64,000 nt of DNA from Flavobacterium sp. UBA7680 (GTDB taxonomy: Bacteria; Bacteroidota; Bacteroidia; Flavobacteriales; Flavobacteriaceae). The stretch covers positions 521,765-585,764 of the forward strand of contig NZ_DLHA01000032.1 of assembly GCF_002482975.1 (NCBI RefSeq), written 5' to 3'. The notes under the pieces were generated by a model. That model was not told the DNA's origin. It did not search any database and was given only the letters and a program-made list of their open reading frames with translations. The position numbers and the translations under genes are program-made. Positions 33,434-42,046 of the stretch are shown here, piece by piece (position 1 is the stretch's first letter; each line of letters opens with the position of its first letter).

Positions 33434-36253
33434 ATGAAAACTTCATTTAAAAATATAAGCCTTAAAATACTCAAATGGACGGGAATAGTAATAGCAGGAA
33501 TCCTGCTGTTACTTTTTTTGGTTCCATTACTATTTCCCGGAAAAGTAGCCTCAGAAGTTAAAAAAATTGCCAACGAACGTTTAGACACAAAACTTGAATT
33601 TTCGAAATCTAAGCTTTCGTTTTTTACACATTTTCCATCACTGACCGTTTCGCTTGATGATATATCGATGACAGGTTCAAAACCTTTTAGCAATGATACT
33701 TTACTAAAAGCAGATCAGGTTGCGTTTGGGATAAATTTGAAAAGATTGATTTTTGACAGCGAAGTTAAAATCAACAAATTATATGTTTCGAATGCTTTAA
33801 TAAATGTTATGGTCAACGAAAAAGGACAAGCCAATTACAACATTTATATCGCACCCGAAGATCGAAAAGACGAAAAAAAAGATCCAAATGCTCCCGAAGA
33901 AGGAACAGCAATAAAACTGGAACGAATTGATTTAGAAAACTGTCACGTAAAATACAACGATCGCTCGGCTAAAATTTTGGTCGATGCAAAAGGCTTTAAT
34001 TATATTGGAAAAGGAAATTTAAGCGAAGATATTTTCGACTTAAATACCGATGCTAAAATTGACACCCTGGATTTCTATTATAACCGAACTGCTTATCTTA
34101 GAAAAAAAGCCGTTCGTGCTGATTTAATTACCAGAATTAATACACATGCCCTTTCGTTTATTCTTCAAAAAAATGAATTGCAGATCAATAAACTGCCTTT
34201 AACCTTTACCGGTTTATTTACTATTTTAAAAGATGGATATAAAATCAATATCAAAGCGGCTTCAGAAAACACAACTGTAAAAGATTTACTTTCTGTAATG
34301 CCTCCAGAATATTTAACCTGGCTGGATGAAACCGAAATTTCTGGAAAAAGTGATTTAGTCCTTTCTTTTAAAGGAGATTATAATGTTTCAAAAAAACAGA
34401 AACCAAATTTAGCTTTCAATCTAAAAGTGAAAGACGGAGCGATTAATTATCAAAACGCGCCCGTTCCGTTAACTGATTTTCAAATGGATTTAAACGCCAT
34501 TCTGCCTTCTCTTGATACAGAACAATTACTGGTAAATCTTAGAACTTTACGATTTAAAGTGGGCGAAAAAGATTATTTCAATGCCTATTTGCATAGCAAA
34601 GGTTTAAGCGAAATGAATATAAACGCAAGCGTAAAAGGTGCGCTTGATCTTGCCGTTGTCGATGCCGCAATAGGTTTAAATACAGTAGAATTAAAAGGGC
34701 TTTTAAAAACTAATATTCAGGCGAGAGGCTTATTTAGTACTTCAAAAAAATTATTTCCTAAAACAATTGGCGGTATTTCGCTTAGAAACGGCTGGCTGAA
34801 AACAGACTCCTATCCTAACCCAATTACCGATATTACTTTTGTTGCAAACGTCTTGAACAAAGCCGGAACTTATGAAGATTTGATCGTGGCCGTTGCACCT
34901 GCATCATTTGTTTTTGAAGGAAACCCAATGTATGTAAACGCCACTTTATCTGATTTCAGCGATTTGGCTTACAATGCAAAAATTAAAGGCGAATTAAACG
35001 TTGGCCGAATCTATCAGGTATTTTCTCAAAAAGGCCTTGATGTAACCGGTTACGCAAAAGCTGATTTATCCCTTAAAGGAAAACAAAGTTACGCCACAAC
35101 GGAACAATATAGTAAACTGGATAATCGCGGAACAATTGTGCTGAAAAACATCAAAGCAACATCAGAATTATTTCCAAAACCGTTTTTTATCAAGCAGGGA
35201 AATTTCCGTTTTCAGAATGAAAAAATGTGGTTTGAAAAATTCTATGCTTCTTACGGAAAATCTGATTTTGATATTAACGGATATCTTCTAAATACAATTA
35301 ATTATTTTCTGGAATCGCACGGAACTTTAAGCGGAGACTTCAACCTGAAATCAAAACTGATTAATGTTGATGAATTTATGGCGCTTGAAAAAGGTGAAAA
35401 TAAAGACCGAAAACTGGAAGTCGAATATGCCAAAGAAGATCACCCAAAAATGAGCGGTGTGGTTTTAGTTCCTAAAAACTTAAATGTTTCGCTTACCGCA
35501 AATGCTGATAAAGTTGAATATAACGGATTGAATTTAAATAAACTTACCGGAAAAGTAGGCATTACAAAAGGGGCTTTATATTTAGAAAATACCACTTTTA
35601 ATATTATCGATTGTATTGTAGGTATCAATGCCGGATACAAAGATGAAACGCCAACAACGGCTCATTTTGATGCACATTTCAATGCCAAAGATTTTAGCGT
35701 TCAGCGTGCTTACAAAGAAATTCCAATGTTCCATGATATGGTTACGGCGGCAGAAAAAGCGCAGGGAATTATTTCTGTTGACTATAAAATAAAAGGTGAT
35801 TTAAACGGAAATATGGGGCCTATTTATGAATCGCTTGAAGGCGGCGGAACTATTAATCTTCGTGATGTAAAAATTAAAGGTTTAAAATTATTTGAAGGTG
35901 TGAGTTCTCAAACCGGACAAAAAGGTCTGGATGATCCAAAAATGGAAGGAATCGAAATCAAATCAAACATTGATAATAATCTGATTTCTATTGAGCCTTT
36001 TACTTTTAGTGTAGCTAGTTTTAAACCCACTATTAAAGGAACTACCAGTTTTGACGGACTTCTGGATTTACGAATGCGTTTAGGACTTCCGCCGGGCGGT
36101 ATTATTGGTTTTCCAATCGTAATAACGGGAACGCATGAAGATCCTAAAATTAAAATTTTCAGTAAAACAGGTCAAAAAATTATTGGAGCTGTTTACGATG
36201 AAAAAAATAATAAAGTCGTTAAAAAAGAAAAAGTCAGCAAGAAGAAAACCTAA
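33434..36253 (+). CDS. AsmA-family protein
   Basis: The 939-residue protein has one N-terminal TM helix (about 12-34) followed by a long periplasmic chain of beta strands, with AsmA-like segments KIANERLDTKLEFSKSKLSF near 45-64 and PFTFSVASFKPTIKGTTSFD near the C-terminus. AsmA/TamB-type proteins are thought to form hydrophobic grooves that carry phospholipid between membranes. The gene is 15 bases after the MCE gene, so bacterial lipid-transport proteins of two kinds share one transcript. The tail is basic (NNKVVKKEKVSKKKT). Confidence 0.87.
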   Translation: MKTSFKNISLKILKWTGIVIAGILLLLFLVPLLFPGKVASEVKKIANERLDTKLEFSKSKLSFFTHFPSLTVSLDDISMTGSKPFSNDTLLKADQVAFGINLKRLIFDSEVKINKLYVSNALINVMVNEKGQANYNIYIAPEDRKDEKKDPNAPEEGTAIKLERIDLENCHVKYNDRSAKILVDAKGFNYIGKGNLSEDIFDLNTDAKIDTLDFYYNRTAYLRKKAVRADLITRINTHALSFILQKNELQINKLPLTFTGLFTILKDGYKINIKAASENTTVKDLLSVMPPEYLTWLDETEISGKSDLVLSFKGDYNVSKKQKPNLAFNLKVKDGAINYQNAPVPLTDFQMDLNAILPSLDTEQLLVNLRTLRFKVGEKDYFNAYLHSKGLSEMNINASVKGALDLAVVDAAIGLNTVELKGLLKTNIQARGLFSTSKKLFPKTIGGISLRNGWLKTDSYPNPITDITFVANVLNKAGTYEDLIVAVAPASFVFEGNPMYVNATLSDFSDLAYNAKIKGELNVGRIYQVFSQKGLDVTGYAKADLSLKGKQSYATTEQYSKLDNRGTIVLKNIKATSELFPKPFFIKQGNFRFQNEKMWFEKFYASYGKSDFDINGYLLNTINYFLESHGTLSGDFNLKSKLINVDEFMALEKGENKDRKLEVEYAKEDHPKMSGVVLVPKNLNVSLTANADKVEYNGLNLNKLTGKVGITKGALYLENTTFNIIDCIVGINAGYKDETPTTAHFDAHFNAKDFSVQRAYKEIPMFHDMVTAAEKAQGIISVDYKIKGDLNGNMGPIYESLEGGGTINLRDVKIKGLKLFEGVSSQTGQKGLDDPKMEGIEIKSNIDNNLISIEPFTFSVASFKPTIKGTTSFDGLLDLRMRLGLPPGGIIGFPIVITGTHEDPKIKIFSKTGQKIIGAVYDEKNNKVVKKEKVSKKKT

Positions 36254-36264
36254 TTTATAAGGCA

Positions 36265-36756
36265 ATGAAAAAGAAAAAACAAAATGGCGGAAGTGCATTT
36301 GAAAGATTTGCTTCAAAAACCTCAAAAGCTGCCGGAAGCACAACTGCTTTTATTGGTGCTTTTGTTATTGTACTGGCATGGGCAGTTTCAGGACCTATTT
36401 TCGATTATTCTGAAACCTGGCAATTAGTAATTAATACCGGAACGACGATTATTACCTTTTTGATGGTTTTCTTAATTCAAAAAGCTCAAAACAAAGATTC
36501 ACTGGCAATTCAGTTAAAACTAAACGAACTGGTCGCTTCAAATGAACATTCCAGCAATAGTCTGGTTGATATTGAAAATATGACAGAAGAAGAAATGATT
36601 ATTGTCCAGAAGTTTTACCGCCACTTAGCTGAACTTGCAAAGAAAGACGAAAGCATCCGAACTTCTCATTCGCTGACCGAAGCACATTCGCAGCATGAGT
36701 ACAAAGATAAAAACAGAACTGAACATCGTGTCGCACGAAATAAAACTAAAAAATGA
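36265..36756 (+). CDS. low-affinity iron permease-family small membrane protein
   Basis: The 163-residue protein fits the bacterial low-affinity iron permease family (Fet4-like), with FERFASKTSKAAGSTTAFIG at residues 13-32, two TM helices near 25-46 and 54-75, and the conserved NTGTTIITFLMVFLIQKAQN near 57-76. A soluble His- and Glu-rich tail follows. Iron transport by such short members is not established. It lies 11 bases after the AsmA-like gene and overlaps the next start by ATGA. Confidence 0.85.
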   Translation: MKKKKQNGGSAFERFASKTSKAAGSTTAFIGAFVIVLAWAVSGPIFDYSETWQLVINTGTTIITFLMVFLIQKAQNKDSLAIQLKLNELVASNEHSSNSLVDIENMTEEEMIIVQKFYRHLAELAKKDESIRTSHSLTEAHSQHEYKDKNRTEHRVARNKTKK

Positions 36757-37952
36757 AATTACGCTCTACAGAAACTTTTTGGCCTCTTATAAGTGCCATG
36801 AATACCAGTTATCCTTCCATTGATTCTGATATTAAAACTGAGATTTTGATTGTTGGAGGAGGAATAACAGGGGCTTTAATGGCTTATAAATTAATTACCG
36901 CAGGAAAAAAAATAGTATTAGTTGACCGTCGCGACGTGGCAAACGGAAGCACCGCCGCAAGTACCGCTTTGCTTCAATATGAAATCGATGTTCCGCTGCA
37001 CGAACTGATTAAACTTCGGGGCGAAAAATGTGCTGTCGACAGTTACAGAAACGGTAAGAAAGCTATTTTTGATTTGCGAAATATAATTGATACCGTAGAA
37101 AGTGACTGCGGATTTGAATTCAAAAAAAGTATTTATTTTACCTCATATAAAAAAGATATTCCGTTTTTAAAGAACGAATTTAAAGCTAGAAAACAGCGCG
37201 ATTTTGATGTAACCTGGCTCAATAAATACGAACTCGAAAAAATGGGTTTAAACGCCATTGCAGCCATCGAATCTAAAACTGCTGCCGTTATGGATCCATT
37301 TAAACTGGCGAACGATTTATTGTATTACTGCCATCAAAATGGAATGCAGATTTATGACAGAACGAATATTACTTCTGTACAAACTATAAAAGGGAAATGC
37401 ATTGCTCACACCGAAAATAAATTTACCATAACGGCAGATCACGTTGTGTACTGCAGCGGTTATGAAAGCACTGAAACTATTGAAGAAAAAATCGTTGATT
37501 TAAAAAGTACGTATGCACTAGCTTCTGAAATTGTTCCTGAATTACCGACAATATTAAAAAACGCTGTTGCTTGGGATACTTCTTCTCCATATTATTATTA
37601 CCGCGCGACTCCAGATAACCGAATTATTATGGGCGGCGGCGACGAAGAATTTAGAGATGCCAGAAAACGTGACAAACTGCTTCCTAAAAAAGAAGCTTCT
37701 TTAATGCGTCAGTTTAAAAGACGATTCCCTAATGTAGAATTCAAATTAGATTATTCCTGGGCGGGAACTTTTGGCGAAACCAAAGACGGTCTTCCTTATT
37801 TTGGAAAACCAGACCCGAAAAAAAATATTCATTACGTCCTTGGCTTCGGAGGCAACGGAATTACTTTCAGCGTAATCGGAATGAACTCTATTGTCGATTC
37901 TATAAAAAATAAAAAAAATCCGGATTTAGATTTTTATAGGTTTGGAAGGTGA
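36753..37952 (+). CDS. FAD-dependent oxidoreductase (DAO family)
   Basis: The Rossmann motif EILIVGGGITGALMAYKLI (residues 30-48) binds FAD, followed by the segment VDRRDVANGSTAASTALLQ. The C-terminal half carries the DAO-type end DGLPYFGKPDPKKNIHYVLG and GFGGNGITFSV. The 399-residue length is normal. Such enzymes oxidise amines, amino acids or glycerol phosphate; the substrate is not clear. Translation is coupled to the iron-permease-like gene by a four-base overlap. No Rieske domain is present, unlike some relatives of this subfamily. Confidence 0.85.
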   Translation: MKLRSTETFWPLISAMNTSYPSIDSDIKTEILIVGGGITGALMAYKLITAGKKIVLVDRRDVANGSTAASTALLQYEIDVPLHELIKLRGEKCAVDSYRNGKKAIFDLRNIIDTVESDCGFEFKKSIYFTSYKKDIPFLKNEFKARKQRDFDVTWLNKYELEKMGLNAIAAIESKTAAVMDPFKLANDLLYYCHQNGMQIYDRTNITSVQTIKGKCIAHTENKFTITADHVVYCSGYESTETIEEKIVDLKSTYALASEIVPELPTILKNAVAWDTSSPYYYYRATPDNRIIMGGGDEEFRDARKRDKLLPKKEASLMRQFKRRFPNVEFKLDYSWAGTFGETKDGLPYFGKPDPKKNIHYVLGFGGNGITFSVIGMNSIVDSIKNKKNPDLDFYRFGR

Positions 37953-37955
37953 GAA

Positions 37956-38024
37956 AAGGTTCTAAGATGCTAAGATTCTAAGTTGCTGAGTTTTTTTCTT
38001 AGAATCTTAGCAACTTAGAACCTT
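37956..38024. terminator. 27-bp inverted repeat acting as shared terminator
   Basis: Bases 37956-37982 and 37998-38024 are complementary with one mismatch (core GCTAAGATTCTAAG) and frame a T-rich loop. The repeat lies between the convergent oxidoreductase and MarR-GNAT genes. It belongs to the same family as the dyads at 39054-39300. Confidence 0.7.
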
Positions 38025-38034
38025 AGCAACTTTC

Positions 38035-38985
38035 TTAAACTTTTAACTCCATTTGAATATTACATCTTTTATAAGGTGTTTCTAAACCAAAAACCTTCTC
38101 GAAACCTAATTTATAATACAAGTTTATAGCGGGTTTTAAGATCGTGTTGCTTTCCAGATAAATCTTTTTTGCTCCAAGTTCTTTAGATTTTTCAACGATT
38201 GCCTGTCCTAATAACCAACCGATATTTTTACCTTGTGCTTTTGGTGAAACGGCCATTTTTGCCATTTCAAAATCATATTCGGGATTGTTCATTTTGATAA
38301 GGGCACAGACACCTACGGGTTCGTTTTCATACAAAGCCACTAGAATTTTTCCACCTTTGTTTAAGATATATTCTTCGGGATTGTCGAGTGCTTTATAATC
38401 TGCTGCTTCCATTTCAAAATACGTTGAAATCCATTCTACGTTTAAGGCTCTAAAAGCTTCTTGATATTCATGTTTGTATTCAACGATTTTGACATCTTTG
38501 CTTTCGCGGATTTTTTTCTGATCGCTTACTCTTTTAAACATTGATTTTTGTTCCAATAGAAATTCCCATTCTTCAAGCGCCGCCCAAAGATTATGTTTAG
38601 ATTCGGCGATTAAACCGTCTATTGCAACATCAATATCTTTTAATTGCTGTTGGATATTTTTCGCAAGCAAAAGTCCTTTCGCAGACAAAACAACATTGTT
38701 TTTACGTTTATCATCCGTTTTTAAATTTTCCTGAACCAATCCGGCAACAGTCATTTCCCTAATAATTTTGCTTACTGAAGGCTGCGAATGTCCAATCTCA
38801 TTTGCGATTTCGGTAATCGTCAATTCTCTTTCTTCTGCTAGCGTATAAAACACAGGAAACCACTTCGGAACAAAATCTGCACCGTATAATTCATAAATTT
38901 TAGATGCGTCATCTGTTATAACCGCTGTCATTAAACGTAAACGACTTCCTAAAGCCGCTTTACCTACTTTGTTAAAAAATTCCAT
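38035..38985 (-). CDS. MarR-family regulator fused to a GNAT acetyltransferase
   Basis: Residues about 1-150 form a winged-helix MarR domain with LTITEIANEIGHSQPSVSKI near 53-72. Residues about 165-315 form an N-acetyltransferase with MAVSPKAQGKNIGWLLGQAI, which holds the acetyl-CoA loop QGKNIGW, and a C-terminal KPAINLYYKLGFEKVFG. This 316-residue fusion is a known bacterial layout. The acetyl acceptor is unknown. A perfect palindrome ATAACTAGTTAT lies just upstream, between its TACATTTG promoter box and the start codon, which suggests it represses itself. Confidence 0.9.
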   Translation of the reverse strand: MEFFNKVGKAALGSRLRLMTAVITDDASKIYELYGADFVPKWFPVFYTLAEERELTITEIANEIGHSQPSVSKIIREMTVAGLVQENLKTDDKRKNNVVLSAKGLLLAKNIQQQLKDIDVAIDGLIAESKHNLWAALEEWEFLLEQKSMFKRVSDQKKIRESKDVKIVEYKHEYQEAFRALNVEWISTYFEMEAADYKALDNPEEYILNKGGKILVALYENEPVGVCALIKMNNPEYDFEMAKMAVSPKAQGKNIGWLLGQAIVEKSKELGAKKIYLESNTILKPAINLYYKLGFEKVFGLETPYKRCNIQMELKV

Positions 38986-39000
38986 ATCATAATTAATTAT

Positions 39001-39021
39001 ATAACTAGTTATGCAAATGTA
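39001..39021 (-). promoter_or_regulatory. promoter box and palindromic operator of the MarR-GNAT gene
   Basis: On the minus strand TACATTTG (39014-39021) is an exact TAnnTTTG box. One base downstream lies the perfect 12-base palindrome ATAACTAGTTAT (39001-39012), which would cover the transcription start. This is a classic position for a MarR autorepression site. Confidence 0.65.
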
Positions 39022-39053
39022 TAAAAAAAATCTTTTTTGGCAAAATATTTTTT

Positions 39054-39425
39054 TTAGTTGCTAAGGTTCTGAGATGCTAAGATTCTAAGTTTTTTTTCTT
39101 AGCATTTGGGGACTTAATAGTATTTATATATTTGAATTTAATAACTGAAGGCTGAGTAACAATTGAAAGACTTAACAACTAAAAATATTAGCATCTTAGA
39201 AACTTAGAATCTCAGCATCTCAGCATCTCAAAAAAAACTAAGATTCTAAGTTTGGAGCCTTTAAGTTAAACTTAAAACCTCAGCGACTCAGAATCTTAGC
39301 GTTTTTGTATATATATGTTGCTTAAAGCTAACGACATTAATTTTTTTAGAGGTTCAGAGTGACAAAGTTGCAAAGTGACAAAGTTTTAAAACCTTTGTTA
39401 CTTTGTCTCTTTGAACCTTTGTCTC
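39054..39425. repeat. cluster of CTAAGATTCTAAG-type and GACAAAG-type dyads
   Basis: Several copies of TGCTAAGATTCTAAG and its complement occur in 39054-39300 and relate to the dyad at 37956-38024. A second dyad (AGGTTCAGAGTGACAAAG... with ...CTTTGTCTCTTTGAACCT) lies at about 39350-39417 and may terminate the AraC-type gene. The stretch between the two minus-strand genes has no convincing coding frame. Confidence 0.65.
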
Positions 39426-39430
39426 TTTGG

Positions 39431-40441
39431 CTAAACTGCCAACGGATTCAAATTAAACTTATATTCTTTTGGACTGCAGTTAAATTTTTGTTTGAAGATT
39501 TTAGAGAAATAACTTCTGCTTGTAAAACCAATGCAGTACACGATTTCAGAAATATTTAAGTCTGATGTTCTAATCAGGATTTCGGCTTTTAGAACGCGCA
39601 TGTGGGTGATATAATCGTTTACGGTTCTGTTGTGGATCATTTTAAAACCTTCCTGAAGTTTATTTGGCGATAAGCCTGACTTTTTACTTAATGATTTAAT
39701 GGTAAAAGGTTCTTCGGGATTTGCTTTGATGGTTTCTGAAAGTTCTTTTATTTCTTCCATTTCTCTTAAAGTTAAGCAGTTTGCTTCTTTCGAAAATGAA
39801 TTTAAATCGTCTGTATGCTGTTGGATTTCCATTGCCAGAATGATTCTTAAAATACCTTCTTTCAATAAATTTCTAACTACTCCGGTTTGCGTTACGGCGT
39901 TTAACTGTTCTATTTTTTCACCAATTTTTAAATTGTATGAACCGGCATAAAAGAATTCTTCGTTTAGGTTTTCTTCAAAAAATGTTTCTCTAACCATTTG
40001 GTTTAAAGAATTTGTTTGAGTTGATTGTGTTCCCACAATTATTAAAGTGAATTTTGTTTTTTTATCTTTTTCAAAAAGCAAAACATTATCCTGGTTTAAT
40101 TTTGAAGTTACAATCGCAGTCTGGAAAGTTTTTAGTTTATGTTCTTCGCCATGAATTCCAAAGCTATGCGAAAGATTTCCTTTAGAGCAATACGCAAAAT
40201 ATAAAGGTGATGAAATTCCGTTATTGACATTCATTTTTAAATCAACTGAAAAAGTCATATCAAACTGAACGTATGAAATATTATCATTAAAAGAAGCACC
40301 GCTAATAGAGCCTTTTGCAAAATTATTGTTTACTTCAAGTGTATATTCATCAACGTCAAAAGTTACTTTTCCGCCGAAGTTTTTATTCAATTCTTCAAAT
40401 ATGTTTTGAATTTTCTCTGTATGTATAGTAACTATTTTCAT
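39431..40441 (-). CDS. AraC-family transcriptional regulator
   Basis: The C-terminal 100 residues of this 336-residue protein form the two-helix-turn-helix AraC domain: FTIKSLSKKSGLSPNKLQEG near 246-265 and SEIVYCIGFTSRSYFSKIFK near 299-318, ending QKFNCSPKEYK. The N-terminal part is a probable ligand or dimer domain that is not clearly cupin-like. The target genes are not evident. The nearest divergent gene is a DNA glycosylase 183 bases away. I see no strong operator in between. Confidence 0.88.
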   Translation of the reverse strand: MKIVTIHTEKIQNIFEELNKNFGGKVTFDVDEYTLEVNNNFAKGSISGASFNDNISYVQFDMTFSVDLKMNVNNGISSPLYFAYCSKGNLSHSFGIHGEEHKLKTFQTAIVTSKLNQDNVLLFEKDKKTKFTLIIVGTQSTQTNSLNQMVRETFFEENLNEEFFYAGSYNLKIGEKIEQLNAVTQTGVVRNLLKEGILRIILAMEIQQHTDDLNSFSKEANCLTLREMEEIKELSETIKANPEEPFTIKSLSKKSGLSPNKLQEGFKMIHNRTVNDYITHMRVLKAEILIRTSDLNISEIVYCIGFTSRSYFSKIFKQKFNCSPKEYKFNLNPLAV

Positions 40442-40624
40442 TTTGTTTCGATTTAAATTCTGTAATTTTAAATGATTCTTAAACCAATAGCATTTCGTTT
40501 AAAAAGCAGATATTCAAAGTTCGCTCAATCACAAACCAAAAATGTTATATAATTTTCTACAATTGTTTTATAATTACTTATCTATATAAGTTTAACTCAA
40601 ATAAAATATTTCTTAATTCAATCA

Positions 40625-41107
40625 ATGAAAAGCTATTCCTTCTCTCCTATAAGTTCAAATGATTCTAAAATTCTGATTTTAGGCACAATGCCCGGAACAA
40701 AATCATTAGAACTCAATCAATATTACGGACACAATCAGAATAATTTCTGGAAGTTTTTGTTTACCATTTTTAATGAGGATTTTTCGAATGATTACGAAAC
40801 TAAAAAAGCATTTTTGCTGAAAAACAAAATTGCACTTTGGGATGTTTTACAATATTGCGATCGCGTAGGAAGTTTAGACAGCGCTATAAAAAATGAAATC
40901 GCAAATGATTTTGAAACATTCCTGAAGCAGCATCCCAAAATAAATACGATATTATTTAACGGACAAAAAGCGGCAGCATTCTTTAAAAAGTATGTTCATT
41001 TAAAAGAAACCTATACGCTTATTACACTTCCATCCACAAGTCCCGCAAACGCCGGCAAATCGTTTCAATCCAAATTAGACGAATGGAAAATTATCGGTTC
41101 TTTATAA
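40625..41107 (+). CDS. DNA-deoxyinosine/uracil glycosylase, UDG family 6 (HDG)
   Basis: This repair enzyme removes damaged bases, chiefly hypoxanthine in this family. The active-site loop is GTMPGTKSLE at residues 20-29, followed by YYGHNQNNFW at 33-42, and the second motif is SPAN at 139-142. Motif 1 lacks the Asp of classic uracil-DNA glycosylase, as in family 6. A conserved ALWDVLQYCDR segment lies near 72-82. The 160-residue length is usual. It is a single gene divergent from the AraC regulator. Confidence 0.85.
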   Translation: MKSYSFSPISSNDSKILILGTMPGTKSLELNQYYGHNQNNFWKFLFTIFNEDFSNDYETKKAFLLKNKIALWDVLQYCDRVGSLDSAIKNEIANDFETFLKQHPKINTILFNGQKAAAFFKKYVHLKETYTLITLPSTSPANAGKSFQSKLDEWKIIGSL

Positions 41108-41336
41108 AATTCGTGGCTAAAAAAAATCTAAATATTGAAATAATATAACTTTTGAAATTTAAAATATAACACGAAATTTCTCAGTATACTATAATTTTAC
41201 AATTAAGAAATCAAAGCCACAGTTTAGAAAGAATGATGAAGAAGAGGCTTTTTAAAATTATAGATACTACTAAGACAAACTTTTTACAAGTTTAGATTAT
41301 AAAGAGAACATTGGTTATGTTAGTTTATTTTTGAGA

Positions 41337-41378
41337 AAAAAGCTATTCTAAATTATTAGGGTAGCTTTCTTTTTTTCT
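41337..41378 (+). terminator. intrinsic terminator 24 bases before the next gene
   Basis: AAAGCTATTCT and AGGGTAGCTTT pair (two G-T pairs) around an 8-base AT loop, followed by CTTTTTTTC. It lies just ahead of the ATG at 41402. It may end the upstream glycosylase transcript or a small RNA from 41108-41336, or act as a leader attenuator. No gene of useful length was seen in that gap. Confidence 0.65.
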
Positions 41379-41401
41379 ACATTTAACATAAAATTCCAAT
41401 T

Positions 41402-41836
41402 ATGAAAATTCAAACTTACTACAATCATATTCGGTTTTACACTCCGCACCACTTTGTGTATTATCCTGTTTTAACGGTATTTCTTGTGTTTAGCATTTAC
41501 TTTGCTTTTACTACAAACGATTGTCTTATTTGGTCTTTTATAAGCGTTGTTTTTGTGTTTTTGTTTTTTCTCGCTTATATGCTTCGTCAGCATTATGCGC
41601 TTATTTTACAAAACCGGATTGTACGTTTAGAACTCCGCTATCGTTACTTTACTCTTACCGAAAAAAGACTGGAAGAGTTTGAACACAAATTAACCGATGA
41701 TCAAATCTTCGCGTTACGATTTGCTCCAGATGATGAAATCCTTCCGTTACTAGAAGATGCATTAAAAAATAACCTCAGCGGCAACGCCATAAAAAAAGCC
41801 ATCATTCACTGGCGCGCAGATTATAACAGAGTTTAG
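41402..41836 (+). CDS. DUF6526-like membrane protein
   Basis: The 144-residue protein begins with a short soluble end (MKIQTYYNHIRFYTPHHFVY) and has two TM helices at about 20-38 and 42-61. A basic helix RLELRYRYFTLTEKRLEEFE follows near 74-93, and a C-terminal soluble part ends in AIKKAIIHWRADYNRV. This matches, from memory, the DUF6526 family of Bacteroidota, whose function is unknown. It stands alone between a terminator and a palindromic repeat. Confidence 0.75.
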   Translation: MKIQTYYNHIRFYTPHHFVYYPVLTVFLVFSIYFAFTTNDCLIWSFISVVFVFLFFLAYMLRQHYALILQNRIVRLELRYRYFTLTEKRLEEFEHKLTDDQIFALRFAPDDEILPLLEDALKNNLSGNAIKKAIIHWRADYNRV

Positions 41837-41904
41837 ATTGCTGATTTTAGATTTTAGATTTTAGACTGCAGATTTTAGATTCTCTTGATTACGATTTTTC
41901 GTTT

Positions 41905-41994
41905 CCTGCAAGGTTTTCAAAACCTTGTAGGTTTCTATATCATATCAATTTACTTGGAATATTTATACCTACAAGGTTTTGAAAACCTTGCAGG
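41905..41994. repeat. perfect 28-bp inverted repeat, first copy
   Basis: Bases 41905-41932 and 41967-41994 are perfect complements, and each arm contains an inner palindrome CAAGGTTTTCAAAACCTTG. The same element with one changed base pair in the inner palindrome is at 56814-56899. It lies between convergent genes. Confidence 0.85.
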
Positions 41995-42046
41995 AACGTC
42001 AATGAATTAAATTATTTTAAAAACCTTATAACTCAAAACTCATAAT

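Noticed and set aside
41231..41295. Short ORF of about 20 codons before the terminator at 41337
   Set aside because: It is short and basic with no codon pattern or family likeness. Chance is the simplest explanation, though a small transcript from this gap is possible.
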